Part shown: positions 44,966 to 56,068 of the stretch, piece after piece
How positions within the stretch are numbered: position 1 is the first letter of the stretch
How the letters are laid out: every line of letters starts with the position of its first letter
From: Labyrinthula sp. Ha
Taxonomy: Eukaryota; Sar; Bigyra; Labyrinthulida; Labyrinthulaceae
Assembly (NCBI GenBank): GCA_015227615.1
Contig: JAALGZ010000037.1
Span: forward strand, 310,001 to 374,000
DNA: 64,000 nucleotides
Direction of reading: 5' to 3'
The notes under the pieces: model-generated
The model's input: only the letters and a program-made list of their open reading frames with translations
Told to the model about the DNA's origin: nothing
Database searches by the model: none
Position numbers and translations under genes: made by a program

Positions 44966-46205
44966 ACAATGATATAAAAAAGAAGTTGAAGTTTTTGACA
45001 AGCAAAATATACTCCATCTTGAACAACGTGCCAATTCAATAATATAGGTTCTGTGAAGGCGACTTGGACATCCAAAAGATCTTACTTGAACAGAGAAGAA
45101 AATATGTAGAGGCGAATGATGTAACAGCTGACAAACACGTTCATAATCTTCGATAAATTGGAATAAACAACCATCTAGAACCGAAAAATCCAAAATATTT
45201 ATCTCCGACTGAAGCATGCCGGAAACTTGGACTAGAAGAGGATGAAGATATCGATCCTTTGCCGCCCATCCAGGATCCACCAAGCCACGGACCACCCCAA
45301 CCAATATGCTTAAGGGGAACCTAGAACGTACCGGGCACAGGATCAAGAGCACCAAGCAAAAAAAACTATCTGGAACAAGCAGCGAGATACCGTGGATCTA
45401 CAACAGCTAGAATAAACCCTTTGACCCATGTACGTGAACTTCTTGGACTCACTGGAACATTCTGAACCTGGAATCCGAACATTTAGCAACTGCATCAAAC
45501 AAAATATTACAACCACAACCAATAAAGAGAACACAACCCCTTCTCTCTCAAGATACAGCCTGAATGAACCTCCCGACCTCCATAACTCCATCCCAACCCA
45601 GAACATCCAAAAAACCAAAACACTCAATATCCACATCCCGATCCTGGAACCAGCTGGAACCTTCAAGATACACCTCCCTGAGACCCCTATCAGTCAAAGA
45701 ACACAAAAACTCACCCTATGTAGCCTTGGATCGACCAAGCTAAAACCCCGATGCAATGCAATGACCCTTAGACCCCACTTCACCACCTTCTAGATGAAAT
45801 CAGCTCAAATCGTTTCAAATCTTGTTCAAACATCCATCATAAGTGTCTTTGCAACCCTCAGGAACGTTACTAACATTTTCTATCGTCTGCTTCGGCCTCC
45901 TGGGCTCGGCGGATAAAGATTTCAATCTTTTTGCAATTTTGATTGATTTAGGATTGAGATTTTGGGAAATCAAAATTTTGGAAAATCAAGTATAAATAAT
46001 CTAGAGTAATGCAACATTGGGCGAATGAAATCAGGTATCCTGGACAACTGACCAATAAGAACCAGAGAAAAGGACAAGATATTGATAGTAACAAGAAGCA
46101 TAGTAAGTGGTATAACGGAACCTCGATAGGTTAAGAGTGTAGTATGTACCAGGGTCGTAGAAGGTTAGGCCACTAGGTCCATTTAATCCTTAATTAACTA
46201 ACTAA

Positions 46206-47558
46206 TGACATTTGTGATTTCAGGATTTCAAATTTGGGCCATATAACCATAAAACATACTTTACGAAAATTTGGAGGTAGCGGAGTTGAAAAGTGGGCCA
46301 TTTGACCGAAAATTGGAAAAAAAACAAAAAAGGAAAAAATGCAAAAAAAAATTGGGAACGGTATTCAGAACCTACTTGAAAACGAAAAGAGCACAGAAAA
46401 CTCTTCAAAAAACAATAGAGATAGAAATATAAATACATTTTTAAGTTGCTACGGAAAACGAGATGCTTTTGCACCTTTCAACGGTTGTAAACGGTTGCTT
46501 CAAGTGGTTCAAAAGTACATCAGTATTTTTTACTTCAGAAATTATAATTTTAAACTTTAGTATTTTAAACATAACGGGAAAATATTGTAATGCCATTGTA
46601 GCAATTGATCCTTTGTTTCTATTTTCTCGTAAATATAAATTCAAGGGTTAGCTTATTTTTTTTAATATATTTCTATTTTCTTATAATTTGACGAAATATA
46701 AAGGAGACTGGGAACAAAATGAAGTGTACTAGAAGATATAAAATAAAAGTTAAAAGTTAAAAAACATTAAAATGTGAAGTTTCATTACCCTTGCGTAGCG
46801 AGGAGCCTTACATGCTCCCCGCGTCTTTAAAAATGGCCCCCATTACTCGTCCCTCCCTCCCCACTCTGCCCTCGATGAAGATGAGGATGTATATAAATCT
46901 TTTTCCATAGGTTGAATACAGGAAGTTGAAAATATATCTGAACGTTAATAAATATATATGTTAACTGACATAATTATAAATTTAAGACAAATGATTTTGA
47001 AAACTGAAATTCAGAAAATTTAAATTTTTGTTAAAATTAAAATTTAAAAATTAAATGGGTTGATACTCTAATCTAGGTGCAGTTTTTTCTTTCTGAAAGT
47101 TTCATGATTTATTATCTTCGTATTCTTTTCATAATCTTTATTTAAATAATCGTTTTCACTCTAGTTTTTCACAGTCTTTCAACAATATTCTGTTTCATAT
47201 TCTTTTCATAAACTTTATTTTTCATATTCTGTCCATAATCTTTTGTTCCGCATTCTTTTCAAAATCTTCTTTTTCATATTCTTTTCATAAAATTAATTTT
47301 CATATTCTGTTCATAATCTTCTGTTTTGTATTCTTTTCAAACTCTTTTTTTCATATTCTTTTCATAATCTTCTTTTTCATATTCTTTTTCATTTGACTTC
47401 ATATTGTTCTTCGTTTGCTTTTATTCAAACCTAAGAAATAAAAAAAAGAATAAAACTTTTTCACAACGAGTGAGAGGCACTGCATGCCTCTCAAAGCTTT
47501 TTTAAACCTCTCTTGGAGGTTGCGATCCTTTGATTGTCTTTTCATCTGCATTTCTTGA
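46206..47558. other. interior of the DNA-transposon-like element
   Basis: No supportable gene. It contains two GC-richer hairpin patches (about 46790-46870 and 47465-47530, with arms such as GAGAGGCA/TGCCTCTC) that resemble one another in layout, and the minisatellite listed next. Function unknown. Confidence 0.4.
47119..47410. repeat. minisatellite with core TTCATATTCTTTTCATAATCTT
   Basis: About ten imperfect copies of a T-rich unit built on TTCATATTCTTTTCATAATC occur with variable spacing (about 24-35 bp). The best copies are near 47194, 47272, 47351 and 47377. The variation among copies indicates an old array. Confidence 0.8.
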
Positions 47559-47626
47559 TTGTTGGATTGTGCTTTCTAAATTTACTATGCCATAATTAGC
47601 CATTTCAAAATGGAGCCAATAGATTG

Positions 47627-48863
47627 CTAAATTTTGGGCTTGTGAAGACAACGTCAAGGACGAAGCTAAAATACAAAGTTTTCAGAGTAGCGACCTTTAT
47701 ACTCCTTCAAAAGAAGTCCCAGGGGCTGCGAGCCGACTGAAGAACTTTTCCAAGTTGGTGAATGTGAATGTTGGTGGTCTAACTGCCTTTAAGTGCAGCT
47801 CGTACTAAAACTTAAAATTACAGCGAATGGTGAACGTCAGCCCGGCTTCAAGAAGGTAGTTTTTTCAAAACTGTATGAAGAATGCGAAGGACGTAGCGAC
47901 TTCCCTGTATGAGGCACTTGCTGGTCAAGTAACAAACACGTGCGCAAGAAGCGACAGGATCCTGAAACTGGTTGCCTGGAAAATGGTGTTGTATATAAAT
48001 TGCCCTGGATGAAAATACAGAAAACTATTATCGTTTAGAAAAGATACGACAATAAACAAGATAACCATAGATAATACAGAGAAACGCCGCTTGTACAAGA
48101 AATCAAGAGTCGCCAGTGGATACAGCTCATCCAACAACGAACCCAGAAACACCAGCAAGATACCAAGGGAGTAAGCAAAAGCCAAACAGGACAGGAAAAT
48201 ATACCTAAACTTCCAGATAATAAAGCCAGGATACCAGCTGACCACATAGTCCAAGAGAAACTCCAGAGAAAAGGTCAAGGTAAGATGCCACAGCTGGAAC
48301 ACTGAAAAGAAAATGAAACACTCCTTCAAATCTGTAGAACCACCATCAAATTACATGCTCAAACTTTTCACAGAACTCCAAATGACAGCAGCAGAATACA
48401 ACACAGCTCCGTCCAAGCGTCTCCCCAACATAGCCAAGATTGGGCTACAAATTCCCACCTTCAACACAGCTCCTCAAAATGTCAGATTTCGCTCCAAAAA
48501 CAGAGCAATATCACTCCAAGAGACAACAAGACCACGACAAAGCAGGGAATACATAGTAGAACAGATCGGTGGTGCAGAACAGCCAGATCAAGCTTCTTCT
48601 CCCTCAATTGCACAATTTTTTCAAATTTTGTTTTGTATTTTGGGCAATTTAGCAACGACCAAATCCAGGCAATCAGGTTCAAGGATCCTTGACGTTAAAC
48701 CAATTGAAATACAAATAATGTTGGAAACTAACAGTATATTCGATAGCGAGTCGTTAGTAGAGATTAATACATAGAGTAGGTAGCTTTTATTGGTAGTTAG
48801 ATCCCCGCTGTAGGGTTAGGCCAGTAGGCCCAATTAAATCCCTTAAAACCTAAACCTAAACCT
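47627..48863 (+). mobile_element. internally deleted LINE in the right terminal repeat, flanked by 9-bp target-site duplication
   Basis: Direct repeats AATAGATTG (47618-47626 and 48864-48872) flank a 1.24-kb LINE remnant. Its 5' part matches the full element (AAATTTTGGGC, GTTGGTGGTC and AGCGACAGGATCCTGAAA near 47950, compare 42480). After a deletion come 3' sequences ending GGGTTAGGCCAGTAGGCCC and a tail AAAACCTAAACCTAAACCT. An open frame at 48313-48774 is part of the decayed 3' coding tail. It lies at the same place in the right terminal repeat as the minus-strand LINE does in the left. Confidence 0.85.
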
Positions 48864-48912
48864 AATAGATTGGTGCGTGTAAATTACACGTATGTAAAAA
48901 ATGTAATATCCG

Positions 48913-50189
48913 TAAGATTTTACTGCTCAATGTCAATTTCGACGAATTGATAATTAGTACTTGGCTTAACTTGCCTTCGTTTGAACAATAAATTCTTACA
49001 TTATGATGAACTAGTTTAGAAATTTTTGTCAAATACAACAGCACTTCCGGGAAGACTTGATAATTTCAATAGATGTTTGAAAAAGTTAAGCTTAAGCTTT
49101 GTATCGTTTCTACTCTCGTATTACTTAATAAGGGACTAAATGGGAACCCAGGTAGCTCTTTACTGGAAGTTAATAAAAAGCTGAACAGGAGGCGTAGTGT
49201 TTTATGAATTAGAAAAGAATTTTAAAACTTACTGGTGAGATAATTACACCATGACAAAAAACCTATTTATGTCCCTTGAAAAGTTTAGTAGAGAATATTC
49301 TCCTTACTTAGGAAAGGATAATCGTTGAAGTTTTCTGCTTATAAATTGGTTCGCAAATATAGTTTTTTGGTTAATACAGCCTTCTCAGGTTAAATACTTC
49401 TTTATAATTTACATTCTATAGTTTTACATCTGCCCTGCCGCCACCGTATTAGAAACCAAAATGGATCTTTATGAGAACCATCGACTTGATTTTTCTCCAT
49501 TTCCTTCGAGATGTAGAAAAACTAGGGAGTTGAATTTCGAGATCTCAAAGCCACGCTCCCTGTGGTATTTTGCCTAATAACTAAAAAATGTACTTTTACA
49601 TAACACCTAAAAATATTTTGGTTTTTTTTTTATAGTTCCATTTCGTTTTTACACCTTTATTCCAGCCAATGAGGGTTTCTAAATGAAGTTTATTTAAACT
49701 TTCTGAAGGGAGCTAACCCCAGAAAGTAGGCTTTATATCTGTATATGTACTATTGGCACTTGTAACTCTTGTAATGCTAAGAATATGGTTAACATCAATA
49801 ATCGGTCTACTACGTTTACTGGCAATTTTTCGCTTGATAGTTTTATTTTCTAAGGAAGAATTTGTTTCTTGTTTTATATTATATTTTTAAATTTGCTCTA
49901 AGAGGCATTGGTTTTATAACTTTAAAGAACTTTATAAGTTTAGTCAACTTTCGATCTTTGTATTCTTGGATATATATTATTGTTATCCCATAATAACTTT
50001 GTAACAACTCTGTGTAAGTTTATTATCTCACAATTTAAAATCCCCAAATATTATTAATATACACATAATATTCATTACCTTATTTAACATTATATAGAGG
50101 TCTTCTCTTTACAGTTCCTGTTTTCTACACAGTTCGTATTTACCGAAGATGTTTCTCCTTAAACACTTCAAACCCAGAACAGAATAAAA
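48913..50189. other. intergenic region, nothing recognised
   Basis: AT-rich sequence without a supportable gene, right of the transposon. Homology to copy 2 of the segmental duplication does not resume here. Confidence 0.45.
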
Positions 50190-50675
50190 GCTGGGTTAAA
50201 ATCGAACATGATCTTAACATTGAATACTTGTATAGATCGTGTAGAAATTGGCTTTGAAGAATGATGTTGCATATCGCGCTGCACACAGGCTTTCCCTGAT
50301 CGTCTCTCTCGCAACCAATGCATTGACGGCTGTGATAGAGCATGCACTATAAGCGATCCTTGCGAGGATTTTTCTTTTCGTTTCGTGATTGGAATTTCTG
50401 TGAGTATAGATGATATCAATAAATGCTGTGTGATACATCCATAGGATTCAGACGACTTTTACCTTGTACCTTTAGGTGATGTGGACAGTTGTGCTAGTAT
50501 AACTGTCACAGCTTTAGATCAGACTTCATCACACACTATGAACCCAACAGTTTTCCCTCCTCGATTTTCTACCGAGCCAAATCCCCTTCTTTCAAGTAAT
50601 GAAAAAGTTGTTTTACTATTATATCTTGTAGTTTTTCTTGCTCTATTCGATTTATATTCGTTTTTCCAGGTATAA
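50190..50675 (+). CDS. possible cysteine-rich type I membrane protein (uncertain gene model)
   Basis: The region is less AT-rich than its surroundings, and one frame reads protein-like: QCIDGCDRACTISDPCEDF then a Ser/Thr/Pro stalk (TMNPTVFPPRFSTEPNP). A transmembrane helix (VVLLLYLVVFLALFDLY) and a short tail end at 50675. Two in-frame stops break it. The second disappears if a 45-nt segment starting GTGAGT (50400-50444) is spliced out, which keeps the frame. The first (about 50263) would need a 48-nt intron ending CACACAG (near 50288). Both are longer than the 27-31 nt introns elsewhere, so a decaying pseudogene is an equal alternative. A stalk plus membrane helix at the C-terminus resembles the LVIVD protein's layout. 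Confidence 0.3.
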
Positions 50676-50902
50676 AAAGGAAATCGAGATGCGAAATCGC
50701 TAAAAGGTCTGTGATATTTTCTTGTGACACTAATTTCATTCCTATTCCAACTTCTTAGAACTCAGATATTAAAGGGTAAGACTCGTTTCTTTTTACAGAT
50801 AGGCTTCTTTATATCAGTGAAAAAAAGAAATTGTTTGTTCATTATAAATTAATATCTTCAATTCTGCAATTGTAAGTTTTAAAATATAAGGATAAAATCA
50901 AA

Positions 50903-51553
50903 TTAATTTGTTAGAAATATAAGTCTTGTACGAATTCCCGCACTAATACGCTGATATCTTGGTTCTGGAAGCTTTGGATTTTGAATAAAAGCTTTATCCA
51001 AAAGTGAACGCGCAGATGGAATAATATTTAAGCACAAGCTCGGTAGCGTTTTAATCTTCCCACACCTGCAAAGAAATTGGGATAAGGATTTACTTCCTGC
51101 TTGATTGCATTTTACATGTTTAGCTTGAAAATGAAGCTTCTCGAGATGTAAATTATGTTGAGTTGCTTGTATGTAACATAAAAATATATCTATATCTCTT
51201 TCTTCAATAAAATTACCAATAAATTCAAAACTAATAATCCTTAGTGAAAATATATTATTTTCAAGAAGTCTACCATTAAAAATTGATCTACAAAGTTGCT
51301 GTGTTTTCTGTATTTACAAGTTTCCCAAGTTCAAAGCTACTTTATTCTGATTTTCATTGTTAAATAAATGCAATCCACTCATACAGTCACTAACTGTATA
51401 ACTAGTTCCAAAATAGTTTAGTTCAAAACTCTTAGTTTTAAAATATTTGAAATCCTCAAAATTGCTTATAGTTACTATGATTCTTAAGTCTTGCCTAATA
51501 GAATGTAGCGTTGAACATAAACTTAACCAGGTAAACAGCTTCAAGATTTTCAT
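50903..51553 (-). pseudogene. LRR-like protein, paralogue with one nonsense codon
   Basis: On the minus strand a frame from an ATG at 51553 runs to a stop at 50903, interrupted only by one TAA (51314-51316). It is alignable throughout with 52547-53227. VALNLGNL(stop)IQKTQQLC matches MALNLGKFHIQKRNKLC; SIFNGRLLENNIF matches SLFIGRLLRNEYF; and LHLEKLHFQAKHVKC matches LYLRKISFQTAHVRC. The Leu/Ile spacing suggests a leucine-rich repeat-like fold. The single nonsense codon sits where the paralogue has His. No mini-intron of the usual size removes it and keeps the frame, so it appears recently inactivated. Confidence 0.6.
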
Positions 51554-52546
51554 CTCTTCCAGAATACTTTAGTAAGAAATAAATTTTATTTTTGAAAATG
51601 GGTTTATGTTTTTAAAGTTAGTTATTTCTAAGTCAAGCTTGACGAAAACTTTTCACAGTTATTCTTCTGTCATATTCTTTTTAATTTTAAGGATCTCAGA
51701 TCAGGCTGATGGGGGGTTTCCATACTATGTAACTTCTTCTCTTGGTAAACCCTTAATATCCTCAATATTTTCTACTTGCTTATATCTTATTATACAATAC
51801 TCATTTGAAAAGTATATAACTATGATGGCTCCTTTTACCATTTTTGTTTGGTAGTTTTTTGTTTATTTGAATCTTGTTCCGTTTTTCTAATATGTCCAAA
51901 ATAGTATTTTATAGAAAAGAAACTTAGATAAAAAACGAAAGGTAAACGAATATTATGATTTAAAGAAAGGATTTTCTTACTGTTTCAAGAGACAAATGAA
52001 ACAAGTTTTAAGAACACAACACTATTAGTGTTGAATATATCTGCCGTCTTCATGTCAAACCTTTAACTAAACCCATTTCGCATGTTTTGAGTTCTTTACA
52101 TACTTCATTTACAGCTTGATTTATTAGCTTAGAGTAGTGAAATACATTTTTCTTTTTCAAAAGTTGCAAAATTGTATAAGAATGTTTTACAGACTCGAAC
52201 GTACAAGTAGTAGGGAAATAATGAATAAGATAGTTTCTATTATTAAACTCTCATAAGTTCTTGTTCAATTTCGTTTTTCTGTTTTTATGAAAATTTAAAA
52301 TTGTGAGGAATCTTTGCCATTTTCAAAGATCCTAAATATACGTATATTTAAATTATAATAGCGTTCTTTTGGTCTTGGGAGTGTTTCATTTAGAGTAAAA
52401 GCTCTATCTATCATTGTTGAGAAGATAGAAAAGTTTTTTTATTATTTTTATTTTTATATTAAAGTCTGGTTGGTATTCTGTCTTAGTACTTGTAGTACGT
52501 GAGTATCAACCTACTTAAGCAACTCAAGTGACACTACTCAGTACAA
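51554..52546. other. spacer between LRR-like paralogues
   Basis: About 1 kb of AT-rich DNA with no supportable gene. A plus-strand frame of 82 codons (51606-51854) has no recognisable motif and is unlikely to be real. Confidence 0.45.
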
Positions 52547-53557
52547 CTAACTATTCCATCTTACTTTAACAATCATCGAATGAGAAGATCTATGAATGTT
52601 TTGATATAGATTTGGTAAATCTTCAATATTCAAACACTTGGTTAGCAAGCATCCGAGTAATTTGCCACCAGCTCGACCACATCTTACATGAGCAGTTTGA
52701 AAACTAATTTTTCTTAGGTACAAATGAAGTTGAATTTCATCAAGGTAACATAAAACTTTGTCCACATCACTTTCTTTAACAAAACTACCAGTAAGCTCCA
52801 ATCTCCTAATCTTTGGCAAAAAATATTCATTTCTAAGAAGTCTCCCAATAAATAGTGAACAACATAACTTATTTCTTTTCTGGATATGAAATTTTCCTAA
52901 ATTCAAAGCCATTTGTTTTTCATTCTCGTTAAATGAACTCAAGTATTTTCTACAATCTCCAGTAGAGGAACTGGTTGCAAAACAGTTTAACTCAATAATT
53001 TCTCCACAAACTTTTTCAAAGGCTTTTAATTTACAAATACTAAATAATTTCTTCATAGGTAGACTGATATGATTAATTGAAGTAATTTCACTTATCTTCG
53101 TGAGCAGAAAGAGGATAATTGTTTCATTGAGAAAACTTTGGTGGTCTATAAACATTACTCGTTTTTCTGGATACTTTCTTCTAAAAGTGTTTATTTGAAG
53201 CTGAAGCATGGTGAATAATGTATACAAAAGATTCTTTGTTATCTATTTTTGAACTTTGAACGTTTTAGATACTTCTGCTTTTCTTTTAAAGAATTCATCA
53301 GGTTCAACTTGTGATAAACACTTGATATATAAAATATCTCTTACACTTTCATCTCTAATTAGACAGCAGTCTCTCCTAAAGTATATTACAAGAACGATCT
53401 CTGGCGAATCATGCACTTTGGTAAGGTTGTTTTGGGTGTATTTTGTACACTTTACGTGTTTAGTTTTTTGCTTTGTCCAAAAGGATATTCTGTTATAATA
53501 GATAACTTGTATTAAATAGAACAAAATATATAAAATGAGTGATTTGCAAAGGTTCAA
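52547..53557 (-). CDS. LRR-like protein of unknown function, two exons (join complement(52547-53242, 53273-53557)), 5' end unresolved
   Basis: Two frames join across a 30-nt GT...AG intron (53243-53272) that contains the in-frame stop. The joined frame reads DEFFKRKAE|ITKNLLYTLF and gives at least 326 residues. No ATG lies in the first exon, so the true start is in an unseen upstream exon or the 5' part is lost. Regular Leu/Ile/Cys spacing (IIELNCFA, RLELTGSF, LYLRKISF, NIEDLPNL) suggests a leucine-rich repeat or RNI-like fold. I recognise no catalytic motif and no named family. A degenerate paralogue follows about 1 kb downstream on the same strand. The pair therefore looks like a small local gene family. 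Confidence 0.55.
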
Positions 53558-53818
53558 ACTTTATTTGTTCCCTTAACAATAGTTTAGAAAATAAAGTTTG
53601 GGTAGTTTGTTTTCAACTTATCGTGTAACAAGCTCATTAGAAAATACTATTCTCTTCAAGCTTTTTGCTTCTAGGTAGAGAGTTTAGAAGCAAATAGTTA
53701 TTTGGTTTAGCATAATGATACAGTAGACTTAAAGATTATGACGCAAAAGTAAGAAAGATGGACTCTTGGGCAAGTGAGAATTTCCTTTTCACTAGGTTAA
53801 ATATTAACTTTGAAGAAC

Positions 53819-54753
53819 TTACAACGAGGGAGTAATATTTACTACATCACAGTTTACTATATCAGCTTGGGCATCCCCTTCACAAGGTCTTGAATCTAAG
53901 ACCATAGTAAAAACTGGACAGGGGCAGTTATTTAAAGCCCCAGGTCTATCAGAGCACTCTAGTATAGGATTACCATTTTCCATAACAACATTTCTGTTGC
54001 TGCACCTTGCATACTGGGTAGTACTTATACATATGCCAGCATTTATGTTATCATCTCCATCAGCATCGACCAAAGGTTGCTTAGAGCAAAGCTCCTCCAG
54101 TCTTGCTATTATTCCTTCTTCCTCTGTAGTTGGATAAAACGTAGGATTCTGTGTCGGAAATGAAGTTGGAACTGCTGTTGGAGGAGAAAATGATCCTGAA
54201 TTATTCGCACCCTGTTCTGCTGAAACATCAGCTCCATCAGAATCCATGACAAGAAACATAGCAAGACCAACACTTCCAATAACCAAGAACACAAGTAAAA
54301 TAAAAACACGTCCAGTTTTCTTCAAGACCTTCCTCCTTTGTTCACGCTTCTCTTCCAAAGCTTCTTGTTGTTTCTGCTCTTCATAGATCCTTTGTGGTTC
54401 CTTTGACACAACATTGAAAGTTTCATTCCTTTCGTTTTGTTCATCTCTTTGTTGCAGTGCCATTTTAAACTGCTGAGATTGGTCAGTTGCTCTGTAGCTC
54501 ATCAAGGCCTTTCTTTTAACGTCTTCCCGTTGAAGAGTATCAACTAAAAGTTATACCAAAATAAGATCTTACCTGAATGTAAGGAAGCTCGTTGATTTAT
54601 CTGATCCACTTCAAACCCAAGAACCTTAGTTGATAAAGTTCCAAGAGAGGAAGGAACAGATTCTAAATCATCTTCACCGACCGCAACTAACGAAGCAGCC
54701 TCCAATAAATCAACTTGTTTTGGTTTTGGGGCACGGGGTCCGGGATATCTCAT
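53819..54753 (-). CDS. single-pass (type II-like) membrane protein, two exons (join complement(53819-54543, 54573-54753))
   Basis: A 29-nt GT...AG intron (54544-54572) joins two frames into 301 residues. The junction reads ASLHS|VDTLQREDVK. Residues 1-138 are charged and helical (QQRDEQNERNETF, EEQKQQEALEEKREQRRKV, a coiled coil ending in KKTGR). They are followed by one membrane helix (about 140-160, VFILLVFLVIGSVGLAMFLV). With no signal peptide and positive charges before the helix, the N-terminus should be cytosolic. Outside are a Pro/Thr stalk (about 180-200; PTSFPTQNPTFYPT) and an 85-residue ectodomain with seven cysteines (LCSKQP, GICIST, RCSN, LECSDR, NCPCP, RPCEGD, VNCDV contain most). 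No family recognised. The Pro-Thr stalk style is shared with the LVIVD protein and the uncertain gene at 50.2-50.7 kb. Confidence 0.8.
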
Positions 54754-55218
54754 TCAGCTCGGGTCTTCGCACAACTATCTTTATGTAAATCTACTTATAA
54801 TCCTTTGTTCGTCGTTTTTTTTTTATTGTTTTGTTGTAACTTTTTGTACTGGAATGGTTCTGTGTAATGTCATGGTGTTACCTGGTATGGATAATTCTGG
54901 AATCGCTCTATAACAGTGGAGGCTTTGTAAGTTTACTTTTTGTCTTCTATTTGCATTAGTTTCTTGATGGTTCTAGTTGGAATAAAGTCGCCTATCGGAT
55001 AATGATTAACGTTAGGGTCCATTCCGATTCTGTCGAAAACAGTTATTGTTAAATAGATGCCTGAAATTGCCCTTAAACAGAATTAATGGAATAGTAGAAT
55101 GAAACACGATTTGTACCGGTTGGTTTCCGGTATTTCGTGATAAACCCCAATATACAAGATCTGTCTAGGAATTATCTTCAAACTGTTTGGCCTTTATTCG
55201 AATTTGGGGTCTTTAACG
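54754..55218. other. intergenic region 5' of the type II membrane protein gene
   Basis: This 465-bp AT-rich stretch includes the presumed promoter of the minus-strand gene and ends at the left boundary of duplicated segment copy 2. An AACGTTAGGG occurs at about 55008. No gene is seen. Confidence 0.45.
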
Positions 55219-55896
55219 GTACGGAATTTACGATAGTTAACGTTAATTTTCCGCTAACTTTGCTTACCGTTATTACCGTTAAGCACAATTTCAACTTTTT
55301 CTTTTACCGTTATTACCGTAAAATCAACGGTAATTCTGCTAAGCAAGCTAATTAACGGTACGTACTGGTATATTTTTGAGAAATTCAACAAACACCAAAT
55401 CTTATCTTTCTGTTCAAAGTCAAAACCAAACAAGTCCAGAAAACCCCTTGTGCGAACAAAAAAGGCAGTGCAAAGAGAATTAAAAGCAGGTTTCAAACAA
55501 GAAGAAGGGTAATTTGCTCCTCGAAGGCTCAAAACTATCTGTCTTCTACTTGATGGAGATTTTGGTGAGCTGCAATGTCTGGGAGAAGTGTTTGAGTGAG
55601 AGGGGAAAAGCTAAAATTAACTCAAAGTAGAGGAAATCGGCGAGATGAACTAAAATGACACTAGAGAAATGTTTTTTAATCATGATTCTAGTTTTTTGTG
55701 TGTTAAATCTTCAAAAAGAGGAAAAAAATTTTATTAGTGTTGGACAGAAAACAAGTTAAAAATACAAAAAAATATTTTTTAATAGTTAAAAAGGGATAAA
55801 AACTGCGCTAACAGGTTACAGAACCAAAAAAAACTAATTCCATAACTTTTCCTACAACCTCATCCACTCTCTGGCGTTCATCCTCATCATAAAAGT

Positions 55897-56068
55897 TTAG
55901 TCAAAAATGTTCTCTTTCCCCAACAGTTCCTTCAAACCATCAGCTCTCATTTCTTCAAGTTCATTTTCCCACTCAGCAGGATCAAATACTTTCGTCTTAT
56001 CAAATTTCAAACAAGCATTAGTCCTCTTCTTCTTGTAGAAGTATTTTAGTATTCCTGATGCCTTTTTC
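55897..56068 (-). pseudogene. conserved minus-strand coding remnant, copy 2
   Basis: This is the partner of 30575-30778. On the minus strand it reads KKASGILKYFYKKKRTN, FDKTKVFD, then an acidic helix-like stretch (NELEEMRADGLKELLGKEN) and a stop. A stop just upstream and the divergence from copy 1 indicate a remnant. Origin unknown. Confidence 0.45.

Larger units (their letters stand above)
42112..46205 (+). mobile_element. nearly full-length non-LTR retrotransposon (APE-type LINE), inactivated
   Basis: It starts near the AAAATTTTGGGCG shared with the deleted copy (47627 on) and ends at a degraded 3' tail (ggttaggccactaggtcc, then CCTTAATTAACTAA), related to the GGTTAGGCC and (CCTAAA)n ends of the other two copies. 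It encodes an apurinic-type endonuclease and then a reverse transcriptase. A frame break between them and at least two nonsense codons in RT make it inactive. Confidence 0.85.
40311..48912. mobile_element. DNA-transposon-like element with ~108-bp terminal inverted repeats, riddled with LINE copies
   Basis: The left end (40311-40360 continued at 42056-42114) and right end (47559-47626 continued at 48873-48912) are inverted copies, about 80% identical by eye over about 108 bp once the LINE copies are removed. Shared blocks on the right-arm strand: TTGTTGGATTGTGCTTT, then CATAATT, GCCAAT, and the 13-bp near-palindrome GTGTAAATTACAC followed by a TGTAA. The interior holds a broken LINE (about 42112-46205) and about 1.35 kb of unassigned sequence (46206-47558). 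No transposase is visible, so it would be non-autonomous or gutted. The left end coincides with the end of the segmental duplication homology. A target-site duplication is not clear (AGATT is shared). Confidence 0.7.

Noticed and set aside
44749-45666. Minus-strand frames of 107-142 codons
   Set aside because: They are opposite the decayed 3' coding end of the LINE, with biased composition and no motifs.
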